The notes beneath the pieces were generated by a model. The model saw only the letters and a program-made list of their open reading frames with translations. It made no database searches and was not told where the DNA came from. DNA of 63,002 bases, taken from an uncultured Bacteroidales bacterium (GTDB lineage Bacteria > Bacteroidota > Bacteroidia > Bacteroidales > UBA932). The DNA is taken from the NCBI GenBank assembly GCA_947179325.1, contig CAMXAU010000015.1, forward strand, positions 1 to 63,002, written 5' to 3'. The translations under genes and the position numbers were made by a program. Shown here piece by piece: positions 28,824-37,011 of the stretch (the stretch's first letter is position 1; every line of letters begins with the position of its first letter).

Positions 28824-31800
28824 TCAATATTGATCCCATGACTTTATCTGTATGTCATCAATGGACATGCTGCAGAATGAACGGATGAAAGCAGTGGCCA
28901 GCCGGGCGTTTGTAATCAACGGAATATTGAAGTCTATTGCTGCCCTTCGGATCATATAGCCATTCTTCAGTTCTATCGGAGTATAGTTCTTTGGAACATT
29001 GATGACGAGGTCAATCTCCTTGTCCTGGAGCATCTTCAGGGCAGACGCACATTTCCCGTCTGATTCCTGTTCCTCGCTTGGCCAGAGGACCCTTTCCGCC
29101 TCTACCCCGTTCTCTACCAGGTAGCGGTATGTCCCGCCAGTCGCAAAGAGGGAATATCCATTCTCAACAAGCAGGCGGCAGGCTGAAAGGAGATCTGCCT
29201 TATTGAAGGCATCTCCTGATGAAACCAGGATATTCTTTGCCGGGATATTGTATCCTACTGAAAGGATAGATTTAAGAAGTGCCTCATTGAAATCATCACC
29301 GATACATCCGACTTCACCGGTTGAAGCCATATCAACACCAAGCACAGGATCGGCCTGCTGAAGACGCGAGAATGAGAACTGCGAAGCCTTTATTCCGACA
29401 TAGTCAAGATCAAAGGCACTTTTGCGTGGTGCTGCCGGCATTTTTCCGAGCATAACCTTTGTCGCAAGCTCAATCATATTTATCTTGAGAACCTTGGAGA
29501 CAAAAGGGAAACTCCTGGATGCACGTAGGTTACACTCAATCACCTTGATTGCATTGTCCTTGGCAAGGAACTGGATATTGAATGGTCCCGAGATCTCAAG
29601 CGCCGCTGCTATCTTCTTTGCTATCTTCTTGATACGCCTTACAGTCTCAACGTAGAGCTTCTGTGGCGGGAACTGTATTGTCGCATCACCGGAATGCACT
29701 CCTGCAAACTCGATATGCTCAGAAATTGCATAGGCGATTACTTCACCGTTGTCTGCGACTGCGTCAAACTCAATCTCCTTGCACCTCTGCATGAATTCAC
29801 TGATGACAACAGGATGCTTCTGGGAAACCTCTGCCGCAAGTGACAGGAAACGCTCAAGTTCCTCCTCATTGTAGCAGACATTCATCGCTGCCCCTGAAAG
29901 TACATACGAAGGGCGTACAAGCACTGGGAAACCGACCTGCTCTATGAACGCGTTCACGTCACCAAGAGTTGTCAGCTCTTTCCATTTCGGCTGGTCTATG
30001 CCAAGTATATCAACGATTGAGGAGAACTTATGCCTATCCTCAGCCTTGTCAATGCATGAAGCCTTCGTTCCAAGGATGTTCACACCGCTATGGTCAAGAC
30101 GAAGTGCAAGGTTGTTAGGGATCTGTCCACCCACAGAGACTATCACACCATGCGGCTGCTCAAGTTCATAGATGTCCATGACCCTCTCAAAGGTGAGTTC
30201 ATCGAAATAGAGTCTGTCACACATGTCATAGTCCGTCGAGACTGTCTCCGGGTTGTAATTGATCATCACTCCCCTGTATCCCTCGTTCCTGATTGTCTGC
30301 AGGGCATTTACCGAACACCAGTCAAACTCCACAGAGCTTCCTATGCGGTAGGCACCGGATCCGAGCACTATGACAGACTTCCTGTCAAGCTCATACTTGA
30401 CATCGTTGAAAGAACCGTTATAGGTCAGATAAAGATAATTTGTGACTGCCGGGAACTCCGCTGCCAGGGTATCTATCTGCTTGACAACAGGAACAATTCC
30501 CTGCGACTTGCGGAAAAGCCGCACAATCTTCTGTGCCTCTTCCACATCGAGATTCTTGTACACAGCACGCGCAATCTGGAAATCAGAGAAGCCCTGCTGC
30601 TTTGCCTTGCGCAGAAGGTCAAGAGGCATTCTCTCGCAGGCATCATATCCCTGCATTTCCTTATATGTCCCGACTATATTCTCCAGTTTGCTGAGGAACC
30701 ACCTGTCAATCTTGGTCAGGCAATGTATCTGGTCAACAGTATATCCTGCCATCATCGCCTTGGAAATGACAAATACACGGCGGTCTGTAGGCTCACGGAG
30801 AGCTTCATCTATATCGCTGACCTTCAATTCCTTGTTGCCGATAAAACCGTGTGCTCCCTGCCCTATCATCCTGAGTCCTTTCTGGATTGCCTCCTCAAAG
30901 CTGCGTCCGATTGACATCACCTCTCCGACACTTTTCATGCTGGAGCCGATCTTGCGTGAGACGCCATGGAACTTTGAGAGGTCCCAGCGCGGAATCTTGC
31001 AGACGATATAGTCAAGCGCCGGCTCGAAGAATGCCGGTGTCTCTTTAGTGACCGAATTCTTGAGGTCAAAAAGCCCATAGCCAAGGCCGAGCTTAGCTGC
31101 GACAAAGGCTAAAGGATAGCCCGTTGCCTTGGAGGCAAGTGCTGAGGAACGGCTGAGCCTGGCATTGACCTCAATGACGCGGTAATCCATGGCATCAGGG
31201 TTGAATGCATACTGCACATTGCACTCTCCGACAATTCCGATATGGCGTACAATCTTTATAGAAAGCTCACGGAGATAATGATATTCCTCATTGGTCAGAG
31301 TCTGTGACGGGGCTACAACTATGCTCTCGCCGGTATGGATCCCGAGCGGGTCGAAATTCTCCATGTTGCAGACCGTGATACAGTTGTCATAACGGTCGCG
31401 CACCACCTCGTACTCTATCTCTTTCCAGCCCTTGAGCGATTTCTCGACAAGTACCTGAGGGGAGAAGGAAAACGCCTTCTCACATGTTTCTTCCAGCTCT
31501 TTCTCATTGTCGCAGAATCCAGAGCCGAGTCCACCAAGGGCGTATGCGGCGCGTATGATGACCGGATAGCCGAGAGCCGCCGCTGCTGCCTTTGCCTCGT
31601 CCATGCTCTCCGCAGCATGCGACTTTATTGTCTTGACATTTATCTGGTCAAGTTTCTCCACAAAAAGTTCCCTGTCCTCCGTGTCAATTATCGCCTGCAC
31701 TGGTGTTCCAAGCACCTTGACATGATAATTCTCAAGGACACCGCTCTTGTACAGCTCAACTCCGCAGTTCAGCGCAGTCTGTCCGCCGAATGCAAGCAGA

Positions 31801-32054
31801 ATACCCTGGGGCTGCTCCTTCTTTATAACCTTTTCCACGAAGAAAGGAGTCACCGGCAGAAAATAGATCTTGTCAGCGACCTGCTCTGAAGTCTGCACGG
31901 TAGCGATATTAGGGTTGATGAGGATAGTCTCTATCCCCTCCTCCTTGAGTGCCTTGAGCGCCTGCGAACCTGAATAGTCAAACTCCCCGGCCTCACCAAT
32001 CTTAAGGGCGCCGGAACCAAGGATTACTACTTTCTTTATATTGTTGTCTATCAT
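28824..32054 (-). CDS. carB: Carbamoyl-phosphate synthase large subunit
   Basis: 1076 residues, full length. It makes carbamoyl phosphate from ammonia, bicarbonate and two ATP for arginine and pyrimidine synthesis. It has two homologous halves, each with a pre-ATP-grasp ('VVILGSGALKIGEAGEFDYSG' and 'VIVLGSGAYRIGSSVEFDW') and an ATP-grasp domain. The C-terminal MGS-like allosteric domain is present ('LLSACRLLVENGYSLFATGGTYRYLVENG'). It starts 11 bp after carA. Confidence 0.97.
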   Translation of the reverse strand: MIDNNIKKVVILGSGALKIGEAGEFDYSGSQALKALKEEGIETILINPNIATVQTSEQVADKIYFLPVTPFFVEKVIKKEQPQGILLAFGGQTALNCGVELYKSGVLENYHVKVLGTPVQAIIDTEDRELFVEKLDQINVKTIKSHAAESMDEAKAAAAALGYPVIIRAAYALGGLGSGFCDNEKELEETCEKAFSFSPQVLVEKSLKGWKEIEYEVVRDRYDNCITVCNMENFDPLGIHTGESIVVAPSQTLTNEEYHYLRELSIKIVRHIGIVGECNVQYAFNPDAMDYRVIEVNARLSRSSALASKATGYPLAFVAAKLGLGYGLFDLKNSVTKETPAFFEPALDYIVCKIPRWDLSKFHGVSRKIGSSMKSVGEVMSIGRSFEEAIQKGLRMIGQGAHGFIGNKELKVSDIDEALREPTDRRVFVISKAMMAGYTVDQIHCLTKIDRWFLSKLENIVGTYKEMQGYDACERMPLDLLRKAKQQGFSDFQIARAVYKNLDVEEAQKIVRLFRKSQGIVPVVKQIDTLAAEFPAVTNYLYLTYNGSFNDVKYELDRKSVIVLGSGAYRIGSSVEFDWCSVNALQTIRNEGYRGVMINYNPETVSTDYDMCDRLYFDELTFERVMDIYELEQPHGVIVSVGGQIPNNLALRLDHSGVNILGTKASCIDKAEDRHKFSSIVDILGIDQPKWKELTTLGDVNAFIEQVGFPVLVRPSYVLSGAAMNVCYNEEELERFLSLAAEVSQKHPVVISEFMQRCKEIEFDAVADNGEVIAYAISEHIEFAGVHSGDATIQFPPQKLYVETVRRIKKIAKKIAAALEISGPFNIQFLAKDNAIKVIECNLRASRSFPFVSKVLKINMIELATKVMLGKMPAAPRKSAFDLDYVGIKASQFSFSRLQQADPVLGVDMASTGEVGCIGDDFNEALLKSILSVGYNIPAKNILVSSGDAFNKADLLSACRLLVENGYSLFATGGTYRYLVENGVEAERVLWPSEEQESDGKCASALKMLQDKEIDLVINVPKNYTPIELKNGYMIRRAAIDFNIPLITNARLATAFIRSFCSMSIDDIQIKSWDQY

Positions 32055-32065
32055 TTTCTCTGGAT

Positions 32066-33139
32066 TTAAAGTTTGCTGATGAATTCGTCAAACAGGAATT
32101 CCGTGTCAGTAGGCCCGCTGGATGCCTCAGGATGGAACTGGGCTGAAAAGAACGGGAGCGTCTTATGCCTGATTCCCTCGTTGGTATTGTCATTCATATT
32201 GATGAACAAAGGCTCCCAGTCATCTCCCAATGTCCTGTTGTCAACTGCAAAACCGTGGTTCTGGGAAGTGATATAGCAGCGGTTCGTCCCTGCCATGCGG
32301 ACAGGCTGGTTGTGGCTGCGATGGCCATACTTCAGCTTATATGTGCTTGCTCCGCCGGCCTTGCTGAGAAGCTGGTTGCCCATGCAGATGCCGAATATAG
32401 GCTTTCCCTTGCCCATGGCCTCACGGATATGCTGCACCGTCACATCGCAGAATTCCGGGTTGCCCGGACCATTTGAGATGAAGAGTCCATCGTACTCAAG
32501 GGCATTGAAATCATAGTCCCAAGGCACCCTGATGACCTCGATCCCCCTGCGCACAAAACAGCGCAGGATATTATGCTTGACACCGCAGTCCACAAGGACT
32601 ATCTTCTTCTCGCCTCTGCCATAGCGGATAACCTCCCTGCAGCTGACAACAGCCACCTGGTTTTCAAGATTCGGGTCTTCAACCGGGAATTCCTTCTTCA
32701 CACCGTCAGGCACAATCATGCCAAGCATAGAGCCGTTCTCACGCAGTATTTTGGTCAGTTCGCGGGTGTCGATCCCGTATATTCCGGGAATCTTCTGTTC
32801 CTTCAGCCACTGGTCAAGGCTCTTTACGGCATTCCAATGGCTATAGTTGAACGAATAGTCCGAAATGACAAGCCCCCTCACATGAATCTTTTCCGACTCA
32901 AAGTTCTTCGATATGCCCCATTCATCCACACCTTCGTCAGGAACGCCGTAGTTTCCTATAAGGGGATAGGTAACACAGAGGATCTGTCCGGAATATGAAG
33001 GGTCCGTAAGGCTCTCCGGATACCCCACCATCGCGGTAGAAAAGACAACTTCACCGTCGCAGGGCTGGTCATATCCAAAGGAATAACCTTTGAACTGCAT
33101 CCCATTCTCAAGGCGAAGAGTAGCTCCAAGTTTCTGCAT
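32066..33139 (-). CDS. carA: Carbamoyl-phosphate synthase small subunit
   Basis: 357 residues from the ATG at 33139 (a TTG two codons upstream is less likely). The glutamine amidotransferase subunit feeds ammonia to CarB. The N-terminal CPSase_sm domain contains 'FSTAMVGYPESLTDPSYSGQIL'. The class-I GATase has 'LFISNGPGNPE', the nucleophile in 'GICMGNQLLSKAGG', 'YKLKYGHRSHNQPV' and 'FSAQFHPEASSGPTDTEFLFDEF'. It is the first gene of carAB and has a leader of about 260 nt containing an intrinsic terminator. Confidence 0.97.
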   Translation of the reverse strand: MQKLGATLRLENGMQFKGYSFGYDQPCDGEVVFSTAMVGYPESLTDPSYSGQILCVTYPLIGNYGVPDEGVDEWGISKNFESEKIHVRGLVISDYSFNYSHWNAVKSLDQWLKEQKIPGIYGIDTRELTKILRENGSMLGMIVPDGVKKEFPVEDPNLENQVAVVSCREVIRYGRGEKKIVLVDCGVKHNILRCFVRRGIEVIRVPWDYDFNALEYDGLFISNGPGNPEFCDVTVQHIREAMGKGKPIFGICMGNQLLSKAGGASTYKLKYGHRSHNQPVRMAGTNRCYITSQNHGFAVDNRTLGDDWEPLFINMNDNTNEGIRHKTLPFFSAQFHPEASSGPTDTEFLFDEFISKL

Positions 33140-33277
33140 AGTCAACGTAATCTATTTGTTAATATAAATCTTATCTTCTCCAGCATGCCGCTTTCCCTAA
33201 GCAATCGCCTGCTTCATGGCTGCCTACGGTCTCTACAAAGCCGTCCGGCACCGCACGGTCACTGCAGGCTGCCGCAT

Positions 33278-33309
33278 AAAAAAATGACCTCCTCTAAAAA
33301 AGGCGGTCA
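33278..33309 (-). terminator. Intrinsic terminator inside the carAB leader (attenuator or sRNA end)
   Basis: On the minus strand TGACCGCCT (33301-33309) pairs with AGGAGGTCA (33285-33293), with one mismatch and a 7-nt loop, followed by seven Ts (33278-33284). It lies between the carAB promoter and carA, 139 bases before the carA start. Confidence 0.65.
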
Positions 33310-33406
33310 TACAAGAAAGAAACAAGACTCCCAGCATTATCCGGGCAAGAGCCTGATTGATATACGGTTGAGAGTCCTGTTGTCATTTCATTACGCTTTA
33401 TCAGCG

Positions 33407-33438
33407 CAAAGATAATAATTTTTTGAATGCCGCTGAAA
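33407..33438 (-). promoter_or_regulatory. Promoter upstream of carAB
   Basis: On the minus strand TATCTTTG (33407-33414) is preceded, 20 bp upstream, by TTTC (33435-33438), one base off the TTTG consensus. The predicted start is near 33400. Confidence 0.5.
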
Positions 33439-33666
33439 TTTATCTTTGAAATTACAGAAAGTTTTACGCACCATTATTGTGCAGGCTGGTTTCTACGGAC
33501 ATGGAATCCGAAAGGGACATGTTGCTGTTCCGCTAAAAATTGCTACTTTTGACACAGCTGATCCGATTTACACTGCAGGCATGTAGTCTACATTGTGGAA
33601 TGAGACACAGGATGGGAGCATAGATCAGCCTTAGGCAACAATAAAACCAGGATATTGTCACACAAC

Positions 33667-33852
33667 ATGACAGAGACTTCCGTTGCGATATCAGCAGCCG
33701 CACAGCTCGCCCCTAAAATTAAATGGACAGACCTGGACGGCAACATCCTGATAGCGAATGACTGCTTTGACGGCATGAAGCCCGGGCACGGCAAAATCAC
33801 CTTATGTGATGCTCCGGGGATTGGCGTTGTACGTAAGGGACTGAACGGATAA
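33667..33852 (+). pseudogene. 3' fragment of a second dgcA-like epimerase gene
   Basis: The frame from 33667 reads MTETSVAISAAAQL, then 'DLDGNILIANDCFDGMK' and 'DAPGIGV'. This closely matches the last 55 or so residues of the intact epimerase at 49470-49632; the first 20 bases are identical. No upstream part of the gene is present. It overlaps the 3' end of the minus-strand MauE gene at 33797-33852. Confidence 0.8.
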
Positions 33853-34783
33853 AATCCGCAATACCGGACTCGTCCAGCGTGATGTAATCGTATTCTTTCA
33901 CAGCCTTGCCGTCTTTGACCAGGACAATGACCGGCATTGCCCCGTTTGTCACAGGAATGAAATCAAGCGGAGACAAGATGGAATACGATGCAATTTTCCC
34001 TTCTGCATTCGTGGCAAAGAACTCAGCGGCCTTGCCTTCCATGTCACCCGTATCCATAAAAAAGACATGCATGCAAGAATAGTCAAGTCCGTTCCTGGAG
34101 AATATTCCGCTTAGCTTCTTCATTGCCTTTTGGCAGAATTCGCAGCCTGTGCTGAAAAAGCATATCACACGGGCACCTTCACCAAGAGCCTCCTCACCGA
34201 GCCTCTCCTCCAGTTTTTCAGAAACCACGTCGTCAGGATTCCTGCCGAGGCTGAGCAAGATGTCCGGCGGCAAGACAATGTTGACAGCAGCAACAGCCAG
34301 GAGAAACGAAATGCAGAGCCACCTGTACTTGAGGCAGCATCTGCCAGAAGGGACCCGACAGTCCCGGCAAAGAGCCAGCATAACACCCAAAATAATGTTT
34401 TTGGCTATGGATTCGGCCGGATTCAGGTCCACGGCCTCGCCGAAGCAGTGGCAATTTCCATTGTCACCTGCCACCATTCTCCAAAGCAGGAAAACAGTCA
34501 GTCCGCCAAGCATGAGCGCGCATGACAGCACAGCCTCCCTATAGTATATGCGGGCAAGCAGGCACAGGCCGGTAAGCAGTTCAAGCACAATCAGTATCCT
34601 GGCCGCAACAGAGGAGATGCCAAAGCCGGCAACGGACAAAGAAAATATATACAGCTCGAATTCTTCGACAGAGCATAATTTCAGAATGGCCGAGACACAG
34701 AATACAAGGCCTAAAATCAGGCGGCAGCAGTGTTTCCAGTACATATTGCTCAAAAAAAGCAACAGGGCACGGTGCTCCGGCAT
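33797..34783 (-). CDS. MauE/DoxX-like membrane protein with C-terminal thioredoxin-like domain
   Basis: About 328 residues from the Met at 34783 (34744 also possible). The N-terminal half has four membrane helices of the MauE/DoxX redox family, with 'RLILGLVFCVSAILKLCSVEEFELYIFSLS'-type start, 'ILIVLELLTGLCLL' and a conserved 'GNCHCFGEAVDLNP' loop. The C-terminal half resembles a periplasmic thioredoxin fold with 'CFFSTGCEFCQKAMKKL' (CxxC) and a cis-Pro-like 'GAMPVIVLVKDG'. It is likely a disulfide or redox carrier at the envelope. The last residues are encoded antisense to the dgcA fragment, so the native C-terminus may have been altered. Confidence 0.78.
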   Translation of the reverse strand: MPEHRALLLFLSNMYWKHCCRLILGLVFCVSAILKLCSVEEFELYIFSLSVAGFGISSVAARILIVLELLTGLCLLARIYYREAVLSCALMLGGLTVFLLWRMVAGDNGNCHCFGEAVDLNPAESIAKNIILGVMLALCRDCRVPSGRCCLKYRWLCISFLLAVAAVNIVLPPDILLSLGRNPDDVVSEKLEERLGEEALGEGARVICFFSTGCEFCQKAMKKLSGIFSRNGLDYSCMHVFFMDTGDMEGKAAEFFATNAEGKIASYSILSPLDFIPVTNGAMPVIVLVKDGKAVKEYDYITLDESGIADFIRSVPYVQRQSPEHHIR

Positions 34784-34824
34784 GATGGTGCCTGTGTGCA
34801 CAGCCCTGCTGCAGGTTTTTCTGA

Positions 34825-35049
34825 CTACAGTTTCGTACAGGTCGTGTTTGTGGTGACTGTAATTCCGGCAACTGTCGTAGTGGTTGTAGTGTTGCCGTCG
34901 CTGCAATCCGAGCCTTCAACTTCAACAGTTGTCTCTGATTTGCCATAGCTGCCCATGTCAACCACGCATTTGCATGTCACCTTTTTGCTGCATGACGAAA
35001 ACATCAGCATTCCCGACACTGCAGCCAGGATCAAAAGTACTTTTTTCAT
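34825..35049 (-). CDS. Small Cys/Thr-rich lipoprotein
   Basis: 74 residues. Signal peptide with lipobox FSSC at residue 20; the mature part is about 55 residues with five more cysteines ('TCKCVVD', 'GSDCSDG', 'TTCTKL') and a run of six Thr. Function unknown. It lies 42 bp upstream of the MauE-thioredoxin gene on the same strand, so the cysteines may be substrates of that redox protein (inference). Confidence 0.7.
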   Translation of the reverse strand: MKKVLLILAAVSGMLMFSSCSKKVTCKCVVDMGSYGKSETTVEVEGSDCSDGNTTTTTTVAGITVTTNTTCTKL

Positions 35050-35232
35050 TGTTTGAACATTTAGAAATTTAGCCTACTCTGTTAATCCGTTTTTCGGCTG
35101 CCACGGTTATTTTCCAGCCCTCATCTGTCCATAAGTTCACGATACATATTGCCAAGCAGGCAAAAATGCCGATGCGCCGCCAGCATTCCATCCGACAAGT
35201 ATCCAGATGAGCTTTTCCATAAGGCATAAGGA

Positions 35233-35919
35233 CTAAAATGTGTAGAACGGATAGCTGACATTGATCATGAAGTTGCCATTCCCGATCTTGCCTGAGCCCA
35301 TAGTCCGGTTTATGCTGACAGCAGACACCTCATACGCCAGTCCTACGGCCAATCTGTTGCGGAATACGATTTCAGGCCCGAAGCGGAATCCGAAGTCGCA
35401 TGCTTTCAGCTGTCCTTCCTTACCGAACAATTTGTATTCAATCTCCGTAGGCAGGGAAAAAGAACCGTTTCCGGAATTCTTCTTGACGTCTTTTCCGTGC
35501 AGCCCGACAGCAAAATACGGCCCGAAGTCAAACTGCAGCATGATGTTGTCATTCAACTTGAACCTATAGCTTGCCATAACCGGCAGTTCAAGGTATGACG
35601 GAGAAAAAGTCGTCGTGAGAATCCCGCCGAATCCTGCATCATTTTTCCCGACTGCACCTTTCATAGTATAGAAGAGTCCGGCTTTTGCGGACAGGGAATT
35701 CAGGAGCGGCATTTCCGCCATTACCCCGACATTCGCCCCCGGCTTTACCCTGCTCCATCGTTCGACATGGGTGAAATGGCTGAGATTGAATCCGGCACTG
35801 GCTCTGAGAGTTATTCCTTCGGCAGATTTTGTGGCATCCCACCAGGAAATTTGCGCAAATGCAGTCTGGACCGAGCAAGCGAACATCGCGGCAGCCAGTA
35901 AAAAGAGTACCTTTTTCAT
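35233..35919 (-). CDS. Outer-membrane beta-barrel protein
   Basis: 228 residues with a signal peptide ending AFAQ. Barrel-like strands include 'GITLRASAGFNLSHF', 'GVMAEMPLLNSLSAKAGLFYTMKG', 'YLELPVMASYRFKLNDNIMLQFDFGPYFAVGLHG', 'FGFRFGPEIVFRNRLAVGLAYEVSA', and a final strand 'NFMINVSYPFYTF' ending in the C-terminal Phe typical of outer-membrane proteins. It is a PorT/OMP_b-brl member of unknown cargo. A promoter 270 bases upstream (36192-36223) gives a long leader that includes the left 61-bp repeat. Confidence 0.75.
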   Translation of the reverse strand: MKKVLFLLAAAMFACSVQTAFAQISWWDATKSAEGITLRASAGFNLSHFTHVERWSRVKPGANVGVMAEMPLLNSLSAKAGLFYTMKGAVGKNDAGFGGILTTTFSPSYLELPVMASYRFKLNDNIMLQFDFGPYFAVGLHGKDVKKNSGNGSFSLPTEIEYKLFGKEGQLKACDFGFRFGPEIVFRNRLAVGLAYEVSAVSINRTMGSGKIGNGNFMINVSYPFYTF

Positions 35920-36123
35920 TGTTCAGATAAATTGCGTCCGGCCGGCTCCTGTTCCGGACAATAAAAAAAGAAAGTGTGGAGTCGATAGTTTATCTTAACA
36001 GAGGCTCTGGAATGCCTTACACAAAATAAACAATACCCCACACCGGATAGTATATATCATGAACGATACATATCTAACAGATGATGAGTGCCCGTATTGT
36101 CTGTCCCTTGTGTAACGAATTTT

Positions 36124-36184
36124 CCAGATTCCTGTTAAAGGATAGAGCTAAACACTTCTACAATATGTCATCATTCCGCGGAAT
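36124..36184. repeat. 61-bp direct repeat, left copy
   Basis: Identical over 61 bp to 38865-38925. The two copies bound a 2.7-kb module with an AAA ATPase and broken genes. The sequence begins CCAGATTCCTG and ends CCGCGGAAT. Only this copy continues into the full palindrome TCATTCCGCGGAATGA (36171-36186). Confidence 0.9.
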
Positions 36185-36191
36185 GACGTGG

Positions 36192-36223
36192 CAAAGGTAA
36201 AAAATGTATTCTCAATACGCAAC
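36192..36223 (-). promoter_or_regulatory. Promoter for the outer-membrane protein gene at 35233
   Basis: On the minus strand GTTG (36220-36223), a 20-bp spacer, then TACCTTTG (36192-36199). The predicted start falls at the palindrome 36171-36186. Confidence 0.5.
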
Positions 36224-36296
36224 ACTACATGGGGTATTGCCTCACAAATTTCGTCATAATAATCTATAATATCAACATTGACATAAGAACTGGCGG

Positions 36297-36540
36297 ATAT
36301 TTGCCCGGTTACAAGAAATCAGACCTGCTGGTTCTTTATACGCTGACAGGTGGAGTGGCCAAATATGTTGAGTTATTTATCGACAGGAAAAAGTTGACCG
36401 GAAAGAAAATGCCGGATATGTTCTTTGAGCGGGATTCCTATTTTCTATCAGAGGGAAAGAATATGCTTGTTGATGAATTCGGGAAAGATTACGGCATCTA
36501 TTTCTCGATTTTGACACTTATTGCTCAAGGCAGAAATTGA
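36297..36540 (+). pseudogene. C-terminal fragment of an AAA ATPase (DUF234-like)
   Basis: 'LPGYKKSDLLVLYTLTGGVAKYVELFIDRK' and 'DSYFLSEGKNMLVDEFGKDYGIYFSILTLIA' match the middle of archaeal/Bacteroidota AAA ATPases with a DUF234 tail. The nucleotide-binding half and the far C-terminus are missing, so this is a broken remnant. The open frame begins at 36229, but the first 20 or so residues look like chance sequence. Confidence 0.65.
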
Positions 36541-37011
36541 AATTGATTAAATTTTTTGATGCGCCTAAAGCACTCTGCCGATCCATTTGCCGTTCCATAA
36601 TCAACTTGACATCGGACAATCCCATTGCCTCTGCTTGCAGATTGTATGGCAACTCCCCCAACGACGCAGGGTGTCTGGGGTATTAGGCTCCCCTAGAAAA
36701 AATTTCAGTAGACAACGGGCAAGCCCGAATTAAAAGGACTGTGGCAAATGCTTAACATAGGAAAAGTGTGCATAGATGAAGAACTACTCAGTAAAAATAC
36801 CACAAAACAATATTGCGGTGATGGGAGTCTGCTTATAATTTTTCCGTGTCTATTTTTTCAAGCTGGTATACTTTGATAAACTCATTCGTAGAAAAAAGGC
36901 AAATTCATCGGTCCGCTTCTTGGAAAAACGGCACAATCACTTTATTTTTGCAATGGAAAAACGGCAACCGCATAATTATTACACCGAAAATAGAATAAAT
37001 AAGAATAGGTT
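36541..37011. other. Gap between AAA fragment and AAA/DUF4143 gene
   Basis: No intact gene. A minus-strand frame at about 36541-36665 reads protein-like sequence ('GELPYNLQAEAMGLSDVK...') and may be another gene scrap I cannot name. The promoter of the next gene lies at 36919-36950. Confidence 0.35.
36919..36950 (+). promoter_or_regulatory. Promoter for the AAA/DUF4143 gene
   Basis: CTTG (36919-36922), 20-bp spacer, TATTTTTG (36943-36950). The leader to 37012 would be about 55 nt. Confidence 0.5.

Larger units (their letters stand above)
33146..33660. other. Regulatory region upstream of carA
   Basis: No protein-coding gene. It holds the carAB promoter (33407-33438, minus), an internal terminator (33278-33309) and a GC-rich stretch (33180-33275). 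Right of about 33440 nothing was recognised until the dgcA fragment. Confidence 0.55.
35920..36296. other. Leader of the outer-membrane protein gene and left edge of a repeat-bounded module
   Basis: No gene. It holds the long minus-strand leader, the left 61-bp repeat (36124-36184), a 16-bp palindrome and the minus-strand promoter at 36192-36223. Confidence 0.5.
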
